DNA of 64,000 nucleotides from NCBI RefSeq assembly GCF_018282095.1, contig NZ_CP074126.1, positions 854,501 through 918,500 of the forward strand, written 5' to 3'. Shown here one piece after another: positions 51,126 through 59,397 of this stretch. The notes beneath the pieces were generated by a model that was given only the letters and a program-made list of their open reading frames with translations, was not told where the DNA came from and did not search any database. Within the stretch, counting starts at the first letter, position 1. Each line of letters starts with the position of its first letter. A program made the translations under genes and the position numbers. The stretch comes from Pseudovibrio brasiliensis (GTDB taxonomy: Bacteria; Pseudomonadota; Alphaproteobacteria; Rhizobiales; Stappiaceae).

Positions 51126-52688
51126 ATGTCTCTTGCGCCTGCGTTGCGTGGGCGTTCAGGACTGCCTCTGCTCTTTTTGCTTTCCGCCTGTATGGTTGGC
51201 CCGGACTTTAAGCGTCCTGAACTCTCCCCTGAAGCCCGTTATGTCCGCAATGATCCCGGCGCTACAGTTTCCGCAGACATACAAGGCGGGGCCTCACAAA
51301 ACTTCTCTACTCAAAGAGACCTGCCCGGAGAGTGGTGGGAACTGTTTGAATCTGAGGCCCTCAACACCTATGTAAGTCTCGCTGTCGCCAACAGCCCCAC
51401 AATCGTGCAGGCAGAAGCCAATCTCAGACAAGCACAGGAAAACGCCTATGCTGCTGGTGCTGCGCTCTACCCAACAGTCACCGGCAATGCCAGCCGTAGC
51501 CGACAGAAGTTCCCAATTGGTGGGGGCGGTGCCAGTGAGATCGTAGCAAATCTGAATCCGTTCTTCACGACCTACAGCCTATCACTGGCCATCTCTTATA
51601 CGCTAGACGTTTGGGGAGGCACGCGCCGAAACATTGAAGCGCAAGTCGCGAACATCCAATACACTCAGTTTCAGGTGGAGGCAGCGCATCTGATGCTGAC
51701 ATCCAACCTGCTGAATGCGGTGATCTTGGAGGCCTCCCTAAGGGGCCAGATCCGGGCAACGGAAGAAATCATCAAGATCCAGCAGAAGCAGCTTTCCATT
51801 CTGCAGGCGCAGTTCAGGCTGGGTGGTGTAGATGAGAGTCAGGTCTTGCAACAACTTGCAACACTGGAGCAAACTAAAGCGACGCTGCCACCCCTGCAAC
51901 AACAACTGGTTGTGCAGAAGAACCAGATCAAGACGTTGGGTGGTTTCTATCCGACCCAGAACATCGTGAAGGAGTTTGATCTTTCCGATCTGAAGTTGCC
52001 CCGAAAGCTGCCTTTGAGTTTACCGTCAGAACTGGTTGCTCAACGGCCAGACGTGCGGTCTGCAGAAGCGCAGCTCTGGCAGGCCAGTGCAAATATCGGC
52101 GTTGCTCTGGCAGCCCAGCTTCCTAGTTTTCAAATCACTGGGAATGTTGGCAACGAATCTGATGTCTTCAATCGCCTGTTCTTTTCTGGAACAGGTGCCT
52201 GGCAAATCAACACATCAATCGCGCAAACCATTTTTGATGCTGGAGCTCTTAACAGTCAACGCAAGGCCGCCGTTGCTGCATTTGAAGCCTCTGCCGCCAA
52301 TTACCGCGAAACCGTTGTGACCGCATTTGGAGATACAGCCAATGCCATCAGCGCGCTAAAGAATGATGCCCGCGCGCTGAAGGCCAGCTTGGCAGCAGAA
52401 CGCTCTGCCCAAAAGAGTCTGCGCCTGACACAGCAGCAATACAATGTGGGCGCCATTGATCTGACAACACTGCTGCTCGCAGTGCAAACCTATCAGCAAG
52501 CGAAAATCAATCTGGTGCAGGCTCAGGCTGCCCGCTTCACAGACACAGTCGCTCTTTTCATCGCGCTGGGCGGAGGTTGGTGGAACCGCCCGAATGCTGC
52601 GCCAATCAGGGATGGAAGACCTCTCACCATCATCTCGGCTGTACCGCCGTTTAATCGCAAGCAGATACAGCCGGTGAACCAGCCATGA
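51126..52688 (+). CDS. Outer membrane efflux lipoprotein, NodT family
   Basis: The 520-residue TolC-type channel is a lipoprotein with lipobox LLSAC (C22), followed by the NodT opening MVGPDFKRPELSPEARYV. Two repeated OEP domains, rich in helical coiled coil (LRQAQENAYAAGAALYPTV and later LVQAQAARFTDTVALFIALGGGW), cover the rest. ATG 51126 gives a proper signal peptide; the upstream in-frame start at 51066 does not. Its last four bases overlap the adaptor start, showing coupling. It forms the exit duct of the RND pump below. Substrates are unknown. Confidence 0.93.
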   Translation: MSLAPALRGRSGLPLLFLLSACMVGPDFKRPELSPEARYVRNDPGATVSADIQGGASQNFSTQRDLPGEWWELFESEALNTYVSLAVANSPTIVQAEANLRQAQENAYAAGAALYPTVTGNASRSRQKFPIGGGGASEIVANLNPFFTTYSLSLAISYTLDVWGGTRRNIEAQVANIQYTQFQVEAAHLMLTSNLLNAVILEASLRGQIRATEEIIKIQQKQLSILQAQFRLGGVDESQVLQQLATLEQTKATLPPLQQQLVVQKNQIKTLGGFYPTQNIVKEFDLSDLKLPRKLPLSLPSELVAQRPDVRSAEAQLWQASANIGVALAAQLPSFQITGNVGNESDVFNRLFFSGTGAWQINTSIAQTIFDAGALNSQRKAAVAAFEASAANYRETVVTAFGDTANAISALKNDARALKASLAAERSAQKSLRLTQQQYNVGAIDLTTLLLAVQTYQQAKINLVQAQAARFTDTVALFIALGGGWWNRPNAAPIRDGRPLTIISAVPPFNRKQIQPVNQP

Positions 52689-53839
52689 GCGAACACAAAA
52701 AGCCCAACATCAAAAAGAATATGATCATCATGCTGATCTGCGTGGGCATCGCGTTTGGTGGTCTCTATGCATTCCAGCTTTATAAAGGCCGGGTTCTCAG
52801 CAAAATCGTCTCCGGCCTGCAGAACAAGATCGAAACCGTTTCCTCTTACAAAGCCACCAAGCAGCTTTGGACAGACAAAGTCTCCGCCGTCGGCACGCTT
52901 ATCGCCATCATGGGAACAGATCTGACCCCTGAACTGCCGGGCACAATCACGCATATCAACTTCTCTTCCGGCGAGGATGTCCAAAAAGGCATGTTGCTGA
53001 TTGAGCTGGACACCACGCAGGAAGTGGCGCAGCTGAAGTCCCTTCAAGCTCAGGAAACTCTGGCCCGCCAGACCCTCGACAGAGACTTGAAACAGTACAA
53101 AGTCAACGCCGTCAGCAAGCAGCAGATTGATGTCGACTGGTCAAACCTCAAGAACCTTCAGGGGCAGGTTCAGAACCAACTGGCGATCATCGCGAAGAAA
53201 AACATACGCGCGCCATTCTCAGGCCGACTGGGCATTCGGCAAGTGAGTGTCGGGCAGCTTCTCAACCCGGGTCAGGCTTATGTCAACCTTCAGCAGCTCG
53301 ATGATCTCTTCGTTGATTTCTACATCCCGCAGCGCTTTCTCAGCACGATTAAACAGGGGCAGGAGATCGAGGTCTCGGTCGATACCTATCCTGACCTGAC
53401 GATCAAAGGCAAAGTGGTTGCGGTTGATGCACAGGTGACCGTTACCAACGGTAACGCCAGAGTGCGCGGACGCTTCGCCAATCCCAACAAAGAGCTGATC
53501 CCCGGCATGTTTGCGGATGTGGAGACCGTGATCTCTGCACCAAAAGAGCAAGTCACAGTGCCGCAAACAGCCGTCACCTACAACTCATACGGCATCACGG
53601 TGTATGTGCTGACCAAGACAGACGAAACGCACATGAACAAGCCGGTCTACACCGCCAAACAGAGATTCATCGAGACTGGCTCAAAACGTGGCGATCAGAT
53701 CGTAATCTCCAAAGGTCTCAAAGCGGACGAACTGGTGGTGAGCGCTGGGCAGCTCAAACTGCGCAATGGCTCCAAGGTGGTGATCGATAACTCTGTTCTG
53801 CCGCTCAATGACCCTAACCCGAAACCAGTCGAGCAGTAG
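52685..53839 (+). CDS. RND efflux periplasmic adaptor (membrane fusion protein)
   Basis: The 384-residue adaptor has an N-terminal membrane anchor (NMIIMLICVGIAFGGLYAF), a biotinyl-lipoyl-like domain (ELPGTITHINFSSGEDVQKGMLLIELD), a helical hairpin of about 60 residues, and beta-barrel and proximal domains (IRAPFSGRLGIRQVSVGQLLNPG, GDQIVISKGLKADELVVSAGQLKLRNG). It links the RND pump to the NodT channel. It starts inside the end of the channel gene and ends eight bases before the pump gene, so the three form one operon. Confidence 0.93.
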   Translation: MSEHKKPNIKKNMIIMLICVGIAFGGLYAFQLYKGRVLSKIVSGLQNKIETVSSYKATKQLWTDKVSAVGTLIAIMGTDLTPELPGTITHINFSSGEDVQKGMLLIELDTTQEVAQLKSLQAQETLARQTLDRDLKQYKVNAVSKQQIDVDWSNLKNLQGQVQNQLAIIAKKNIRAPFSGRLGIRQVSVGQLLNPGQAYVNLQQLDDLFVDFYIPQRFLSTIKQGQEIEVSVDTYPDLTIKGKVVAVDAQVTVTNGNARVRGRFANPNKELIPGMFADVETVISAPKEQVTVPQTAVTYNSYGITVYVLTKTDETHMNKPVYTAKQRFIETGSKRGDQIVISKGLKADELVVSAGQLKLRNGSKVVIDNSVLPLNDPNPKPVEQ

Positions 53840-53847
53840 GAGGGGCC

Positions 53848-56800
53848 ATGAATAGCTTCACTGAGATCTATGTTCGTCGCCCCGTTCTGGCCTCCACCAT
53901 CAGCCTGATGATCTTGGCGTTGGGCCTGCGTGCCATTTTCCTGCTGCCCGTGCTGGAATATCCCAAAACAGAAAACGCCGTCATCACTATCTCCACCACA
54001 CTGTTTGGTGCCAGCGCTGAAACGGTCGCAGGCTTCATCACCACCCCATTGGAAGAAGCCATCGCACAGGCCAATGGCATCGACTACATGACCTCCACCA
54101 GTGCCAGCACGGTGAGTACCATCACAGTGAATCTGGTGCTCAACTACGATGCTGATAAAGCACTGACGGAGATCAACACCCAGATCAGCTCGGTGCTCGA
54201 CCAGCTGCCGCAGGAAACCCAGAACCCGGTACTGACCATCCAAATCGGTGAAACCATCGATGCCATGTACATTGGCTTCACTTCAGACGTGATTGATCGC
54301 AACCAGCTCACCGACTACATCGTCCGAGTGGTCCAGCCACAAGTGCAGGCCATTGAAGGCGTGCAGAATGCTGAGCTTTACGGCGAAAAACGCTTTGCCA
54401 TCCGCGTCTGGCTGTATCCGGAAAAGCTGGCAGCGTACGGTTTGACGGGCACTGATGTCTCAAACGCTTTGGCTAGAAACGACTTCATTTCCGGGGTTGG
54501 CAACACCAAAGGTCAGATGGTGCAGGTGGAGTTAACGGCCAACACCAACCTGACCGATGTAGAAGAGTTCCGCGAGTTGGCAGTTGCTCAAAACGGTGGT
54601 GCCATTATCCGTTTGCGTGATGTGGGCAGAGTGGTGCTGGGGTCGGAAGATTATGACCAAGCCGTTCTCTACTCAGGAAAACCCGCCGTTTATCTCGGCG
54701 TACAAGCTGCCCCTTCCGCAAACGTGCTCGCCATGCTGGAGGAGGTTCGCCAGCTTGTCCCAAACGTTCAGGCAGCCATGCCGCCAGGACTGGAAGCAAG
54801 AATCGTTTACGATTCCGGCCTCTTCATCAACGCTGCAATCGATGAGGTGATCAGCGCGCTTGTTGAGGCACTGGTGATCGTGACTTTCGTGGTCTTCCTC
54901 TTCATTGGTTCTCCGCGCACCGTTGCCATTCCGGTCATCGCAATCCCGCTTTCGCTCATCGGCACATTCTTCATCATGCTGGTACTCGGGTACTCCATCA
55001 ACCTGCTGACCCTGCTTGCATTGGTACTTGCCATTGGCCTCGTGGTAGATGATGCGATCATTGTGGTGGAAGATGTAGAACGACATATCTCTGAGGGCAG
55101 TACACCGTTCCAGGCAGCCGTTCAGGCCGGACAGGATCTGGGCAGGCCCATTATCGCGATGACGGTGGTCCTTGTTGCCGTGTATGCCCCCATCGGATTT
55201 CAGGGCGGCCTGACGGGGGCGCTCTTCACGGAGTTTGCTTTTACTGTGGTGGGCTCCGTAACGATCTCAGCCATTGTCGCGCTCACACTCACACCAATGA
55301 TGAGTTCCAAAATCCTAAAGGCCAGATCTCAGGAGTCGACCGGTTGGGATGATGCCCTGACAAGAACGGTGGACGATATCTACGACCGGTTCCGCAAACG
55401 CTATTTACGTGCGCTGGAAGCATCTCTGGATAATCGCCCGGTCGTTCTCACGTTCGCATTCCTGATCCTCGCCAGTATTCCAGTCCTCTACTCCACTTCG
55501 CAGCAAGAACTAGCCCCACAAGAAGATCAGGGGCTCGTCCTGGCCCAATCAACACCGGCACCTTCCGCCACCTTGCAGCAGAAAATGCTCTACACCGAAG
55601 AAATCTACCGTATTGCTCATGGATACACTGAGGTTGAAGGTGTCTTCCAGCTGGTGCTCTCTTCCAGCGTTCTGTCCGGTGTCTTGCTCACACCATGGGA
55701 TGAACGCGATAAAACAGCCACCGAATTGCAGTACGAAATGCAGCCCTTCATGGAAGGGGTAACAGGTTTTGAAACGGTGATGTTCCAAAACCCACCACTG
55801 CCAGGCAGTAGCGGCTTGCCGGTTCAGTTCGTCATCAAGACCACTCAACCTGTCGATAAACTCTACGATGTTGGGTCACAGGTTCTGGAAAAAGCGCAGA
55901 ACTCCGGCAAGTTCATCTTCATTGATAAAGATCTGAAGATCGACAAGCCACAGGGCAAAATCAATATTGACCGCGATCGGGTCGCCGAACTCGGTCTCAC
56001 GCTACAGGATGTTGGCCAATCCCTGACGGCCATGATGAGTGGTGGCTACATCAACTACTTCGATTTTGATGGCCGTTCCTACAGGGTTATTCCGCAGATC
56101 ATTCAATACGACCGCCTCAATCCTGAGCAGCTTCTCGACACCTACATCAGTGTACCCAACAGCACGCCAACACCCAGTGGATCTTCGAGTGGTAGCGCGC
56201 AGAGCAGTGCGGTCTCTGGTAGTGGCGGTGGCGCTGGTGGCAGTGGTGGCAGTGGTGGCAGTGGTGGCAGTGCAGCTTCCAGCAATGGCGCTAGCAGTCC
56301 GGCAGCCAGCGGTTTTGGCAGCAGCAGTAGTGCTGCACAAAGCGGGGCATCCGCTCCTATCACGACAACCACCACATTTGCATCAGGTGGTTCTGGAGGG
56401 GGCGGTTCATCAACCAGCATCGCCCCTCAAAGCACCGTTGTGCCACTCTCCAGTGTGGCGACGCTTGATATGCAAGTCACGCCGGAGTTCATCCCCCACT
56501 TCCAGCAGCAAAACTCCATGACTCTTTCTGGCGTGCCAAGTTTTGGCGTACCTCTGGCAGAAGCCTTGCAGGTTCTGCAACAGATTGCGGCTGAAGAACT
56601 GCCAGAAGGGTACGATGTCGACTATGCGCAGCAATCCCGCCAGTTTGAGCAGGAAAGCAGCGGCTTTGTGGTCACCTTCGCCTTTGCTCTGCTCATCATC
56701 TTCCTGACACTCGCCGCCCAGTTTGAAAGCTACCGCGACCCGATTATCATTCTTGTCTCCGTGCCTATGTCCATCGCAGGAGCGCTGTTCTTCATCAATA

Positions 56801-57228
56801 TCGGGCTGGGCGGCGCCAGTATCAACATCTACACGCAGGTTGGCATCATCACGCTCATGGGGCTGATCTCCAAGCACGGCATTCTCATCGTGGAAGTTGC
56901 CCGCGAACTTCAGGAAAATCAGGGCGCAACCAAACGGGAAGCCGTGGTCGGTGCCCTGCAAATCCGCCTGCGTGCGATCCTCATGACAACTGCCGCCATG
57001 GTGCTCGGCGTTATCCCGCTGGTGCTGGCCAGCGGAGCAGGAGCGGCCTCCCGCTTCAACATGGGACTGGTGATCGCAACGGGCCTGTCCATCGGCACGC
57101 TCTTCACTCTATTTGTAGTGCCCAACGTTTACATGCTCATCGCACAAGACCGTTCAAAACTGACCCAACCTGATGAAAACGCAGAAGGAATGCCAAAAGG
57201 AGACGGAGAACCAGACCCAGCCTCCTAA
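53848..57228 (+). CDS. RND (HAE-1) efflux pump with a Ser/Gly-rich insert
   Basis: The 1126-residue inner-membrane pump has twelve predicted helices. The proton-relay aspartates of helix 4 are in GLVVDDAIIVVEDVERH (about residue 398), and the lysine region of helix 10 is near LMGLISKHGILIVEVA. Two large periplasmic loops are present. Relative to normal HAE-1 pumps of about 1030-1050 residues it is longer because of an insert of about 90 residues (771-860) made almost only of Ser, Gly, Ala and Thr, just before VVPLSSVATLDMQV. It forms a tripartite system with the two genes upstream. AGGAGG precedes the ATG. Substrates unknown. Confidence 0.93.
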   Translation: MNSFTEIYVRRPVLASTISLMILALGLRAIFLLPVLEYPKTENAVITISTTLFGASAETVAGFITTPLEEAIAQANGIDYMTSTSASTVSTITVNLVLNYDADKALTEINTQISSVLDQLPQETQNPVLTIQIGETIDAMYIGFTSDVIDRNQLTDYIVRVVQPQVQAIEGVQNAELYGEKRFAIRVWLYPEKLAAYGLTGTDVSNALARNDFISGVGNTKGQMVQVELTANTNLTDVEEFRELAVAQNGGAIIRLRDVGRVVLGSEDYDQAVLYSGKPAVYLGVQAAPSANVLAMLEEVRQLVPNVQAAMPPGLEARIVYDSGLFINAAIDEVISALVEALVIVTFVVFLFIGSPRTVAIPVIAIPLSLIGTFFIMLVLGYSINLLTLLALVLAIGLVVDDAIIVVEDVERHISEGSTPFQAAVQAGQDLGRPIIAMTVVLVAVYAPIGFQGGLTGALFTEFAFTVVGSVTISAIVALTLTPMMSSKILKARSQESTGWDDALTRTVDDIYDRFRKRYLRALEASLDNRPVVLTFAFLILASIPVLYSTSQQELAPQEDQGLVLAQSTPAPSATLQQKMLYTEEIYRIAHGYTEVEGVFQLVLSSSVLSGVLLTPWDERDKTATELQYEMQPFMEGVTGFETVMFQNPPLPGSSGLPVQFVIKTTQPVDKLYDVGSQVLEKAQNSGKFIFIDKDLKIDKPQGKINIDRDRVAELGLTLQDVGQSLTAMMSGGYINYFDFDGRSYRVIPQIIQYDRLNPEQLLDTYISVPNSTPTPSGSSSGSAQSSAVSGSGGGAGGSGGSGGSGGSAASSNGASSPAASGFGSSSSAAQSGASAPITTTTTFASGGSGGGGSSTSIAPQSTVVPLSSVATLDMQVTPEFIPHFQQQNSMTLSGVPSFGVPLAEALQVLQQIAAEELPEGYDVDYAQQSRQFEQESSGFVVTFAFALLIIFLTLAAQFESYRDPIIILVSVPMSIAGALFFINIGLGGASINIYTQVGIITLMGLISKHGILIVEVARELQENQGATKREAVVGALQIRLRAILMTTAAMVLGVIPLVLASGAGAASRFNMGLVIATGLSIGTLFTLFVVPNVYMLIAQDRSKLTQPDENAEGMPKGDGEPDPAS
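56160..56430 (+). repeat. Ser/Gly-rich low-complexity insert in the RND pump gene
   Basis: The DNA is made of degenerate GGTGGCAGT-type units (for example GGTGGCAGTGGT near 56235-56270) coding a run of Gly-Ser repeats, with Ala/Ser and Thr stretches after it. It maps to the second periplasmic loop of the pump. It keeps the reading frame. Confidence 0.85.
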
Positions 57229-57388
57229 GACCAGACAGAGTCTTTTGAAAATCCCAGCAGCAGAAATCTGCTGGGCCACACTGAATTAAACCCAACTGTG
57301 GAACACTTGTAAGTTTCTCACAGCAAAAAGAAATTGAGTGGTTGCCTATTCCAAATCATAAAGCTATAACCCGGCCCACACACAGCGA

Positions 57389-57463
57389 TGGGGTGTAGCC
57401 AAGTGGTAAGGCAACGGTTTTTGGTACCGTGTATCGTAGGTTCGAATCCTACCACCCCAGCCA
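57389..57463 (+). tRNA. tRNA-Gln (TTG anticodon)
   Basis: A 75-base cloverleaf folds with acceptor TGGGGTG/CACCCCA, anticodon stem ACGGT/ACCGT with loop TTTTGGT (TTG at 34-36), T-arm GTAGG-TTCGAAT-CCTAC, discriminator G73 and an encoded CCA. Confidence 0.96.
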
Positions 57464-57555
57464 TTTTCTCAAAAAATTTAATCCGATAGTTCTCCGCGCA
57501 AGCACCTGTTTGTGTTCTGGAAACAGCTGTGCCGATCTACCTCCTTTTTCACATC

Positions 57556-57900
57556 TCAGCTCTCTGAAATCCCCGCACCTTCCGAGCCAGGTCGTTTGCG
57601 GGTAGGCTTCGTCGGTTCCGACAGATTGAGACAGCTGCTGTTTGAGGCGGGGAGGACGATCCATGCGCCAGCTTTGTAAAGCTGTGTGGCGAGCTGTGGG
57701 GTGTCGCTTGCAAACACGGCGATCTTGTCGTCGTAGCTCAGTATCCTGACGGAAGCAGGAAGCATCTCCATCCGCAGGCTTTGAGGATAGGGCACAGCGA
57801 CCTCATCTACTCTGCCAACAAAGGGCACGGCGAGCCCGATGGCCCCCCATGCCATTGTGATGGCAGCAAGGATAAGAGCAACACGCTTCAATTTGCTCAA
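57556..57900 (-). CDS. Small membrane-anchored protein, unknown
   Basis: The 114-residue protein has one N-terminal membrane helix (VALILAAITMAWGAIGLAV), then a soluble part with no recognised motif (VPYPQSLRMEMLPASVRILS; VFASDTPQLATQLYKAG) and a polar Pro/Arg-rich tail. It is the last gene of a four-gene minus-strand operon (60901 to 57556); only eleven bases separate it from the upstream gene. Function unknown. Confidence 0.6.
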   Translation of the reverse strand: MSKLKRVALILAAITMAWGAIGLAVPFVGRVDEVAVPYPQSLRMEMLPASVRILSYDDKIAVFASDTPQLATQLYKAGAWIVLPASNSSCLNLSEPTKPTRKRPGSEGAGISES

Positions 57901-57911
57901 CTCAGGCCTCG

Positions 57912-58985
57912 CTAGTAGTCGTAGATATGCTCAATGGTGATACCCTGCTGTTTCAGCTCATCGAGTGTGACGGAAAGGGCTGGAACCTTTGATTGTATGA
58001 GCAACCTCTGTTGATCCCCTGTATTCCGCTCTGTTTCAGAAAGGATCGCGGCTGCTGACAGACTCGGGTTCTTGGCAGAACTCTGCTTCAAAACAGACAT
58101 CAGAATATCATCGTTGCCCGCAATCTCGTGGAATAGGACGCCGTCTTTTGAAAGGCGCAGCGCCAGCTCTGTAAACTTGCGATATCGGGGCGTCTCGATG
58201 ACAAACTTGTCGCCAAGCTGCTGAACCACCTTCAGATCATACTCTGCAAGAACATCTGCACCATGGGAACTGCTGATGACGGATCGCATGGTCAGCTCGT
58301 CATGGCCAATCGTATCCACCGCCGCAGCAATGGCTTTGGCATACTGAGCTTTGGCCCACCACTCCAGGTTCAGCGCAAACCAACGTTCCCAACTGCGCAC
58401 CCCATCATTGACTGTGGCTTGGTTGAGTTTTGCGCGTGCGCTGTCAAAGTCGAACTTGTACCAGGGCGTCTGATGCAGGAACTTGGCGTACTCAGCTGAA
58501 ACGCTGTACTCCAACTGGTCTTGTGAAGAAACGTTGTTCGAGCTGGTGATGGCTACCAGTCGGCCCAGAGTTTCTTCATAGGCCGCTTTCATCAGCATCT
58601 CGAAAGAGAAACTGATGCCGATGGTGTAAATGGTGGCCTTGGTGTCAAACTGAGCTGCACCACGGGTATCAGCCTCGCTTTTCAGCGCACACAGGCTAGA
58701 CCAGAAACTGCCAATGGCGTTCAGATAGTTGAACTCATGCGGCATGCCGTTTTTCAGCGTCGTGGCGTAATCCTCATAGGCATAAACGATGTGCCATTCC
58801 GGATAAGTCAGAAACGTGCGGGCTTCCTCGCGTTTGTGAGCAGGCTCCAGAGTGCTTTGATAAGTATCGGCAACCTCGGCTGAGGTGCAGGCCTGTTCTA
58901 CATAAAGAACAGGGGCTGCAGCACCAATGCCGATCACCAGAAGCACACACAGAAGGCCAATGGAAAGCCGTTTAAGAAGCTTCAC
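57912..58985 (-). CDS. Membrane-anchored protein of unknown function
   Basis: The 357-residue protein has an N-terminal membrane anchor (LSIGLLCVLLVIGIGAAAPVL), then a large soluble, mostly helical domain presumably in the periplasm. Notable segments are LTYPEWHIVYAYEDYATTLKNG, SFEMLMKAAYEETLGRL, and WERWFALNLEWWAKAQYAKA. I do not recognise the family. GTG 58985 is used because GGAG precedes it by eight bases; its start overlaps the end of the DUF4383-like gene by 14 bases. The operon with an FAD-dependent oxidase suggests a joint redox or envelope job, which is inference. Confidence 0.62.
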   Translation of the reverse strand: MKLLKRLSIGLLCVLLVIGIGAAAPVLYVEQACTSAEVADTYQSTLEPAHKREEARTFLTYPEWHIVYAYEDYATTLKNGMPHEFNYLNAIGSFWSSLCALKSEADTRGAAQFDTKATIYTIGISFSFEMLMKAAYEETLGRLVAITSSNNVSSQDQLEYSVSAEYAKFLHQTPWYKFDFDSARAKLNQATVNDGVRSWERWFALNLEWWAKAQYAKAIAAAVDTIGHDELTMRSVISSSHGADVLAEYDLKVVQQLGDKFVIETPRYRKFTELALRLSKDGVLFHEIAGNDDILMSVLKQSSAKNPSLSAAAILSETERNTGDQQRLLIQSKVPALSVTLDELKQQGITIEHIYDY

Positions 58986-59397
58986 GTGGGCTCTCCTTCG
59001 CAAAGCTGTTTCCGTCCCAAAAGCTTGCTGCCAAAGCAAAGCTGCCCAATGCAAAATGCGGCAGGTTGGCGAGTACCTTGAAGCCAAGCGGGTAGGACTG
59101 GAAGCCAAGGGTAAAGATGCCAAAGTCCAGATAACCAGATCCGGTCAGCAGTCCCAAAACCGCATCAGCCAGATACAGCGCCCCGAAGTAGCGCAGGAAA
59201 ATCCGGGAGGCATTTTGCGAGATCAAAGCCGCAATAAGCGCCCATAACGCACTAGCGGCATGTAAGCTGTCGTCAAACAGATCCAGCGCAAAAATTCCGA
59301 AAACATACCCGTTCTCATCCGGAATGCCGGGAATGTAGTTCAGTGAGGTGACAGCAAACAGGATCACGGCATACGCAAATGCGACTTTTCTAAACAT
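58972..59397 (-). CDS. DUF4383-like four-helix membrane protein
   Basis: The 141-residue protein has four predicted helices. The opening AVTSLNYIPGIPDENGYVFGIFALDLFDDSLHA, with its N-x-I-P-G turn and the amphipathic D-x-x-H-A segment, recalls DUF4383. A later FLRYFGALYLADAVLGLL fits as well. The family has no known function. It overlaps both neighbours by 8 and 14 bases, so it is translationally coupled in the FAD-oxidase operon. Confidence 0.65.
   Translation of the reverse strand: MFRKVAFAYAVILFAVTSLNYIPGIPDENGYVFGIFALDLFDDSLHAASALWALIAALISQNASRIFLRYFGALYLADAVLGLLTGSGYLDFGIFTLGFQSYPLGFKVLANLPHFALGSFALAASFWDGNSFAKESPREAS

Noticed and set aside
56160-56430. Ser/Gly repeat as a frameshift or assembly junction
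   Set aside because: The frame is maintained on both sides and the pump motifs continue normally after it.
57389-57463. tRNA-Gln as an integration site
   Set aside because: No integrase, no duplicate of the 3' end and no island-like genes follow.
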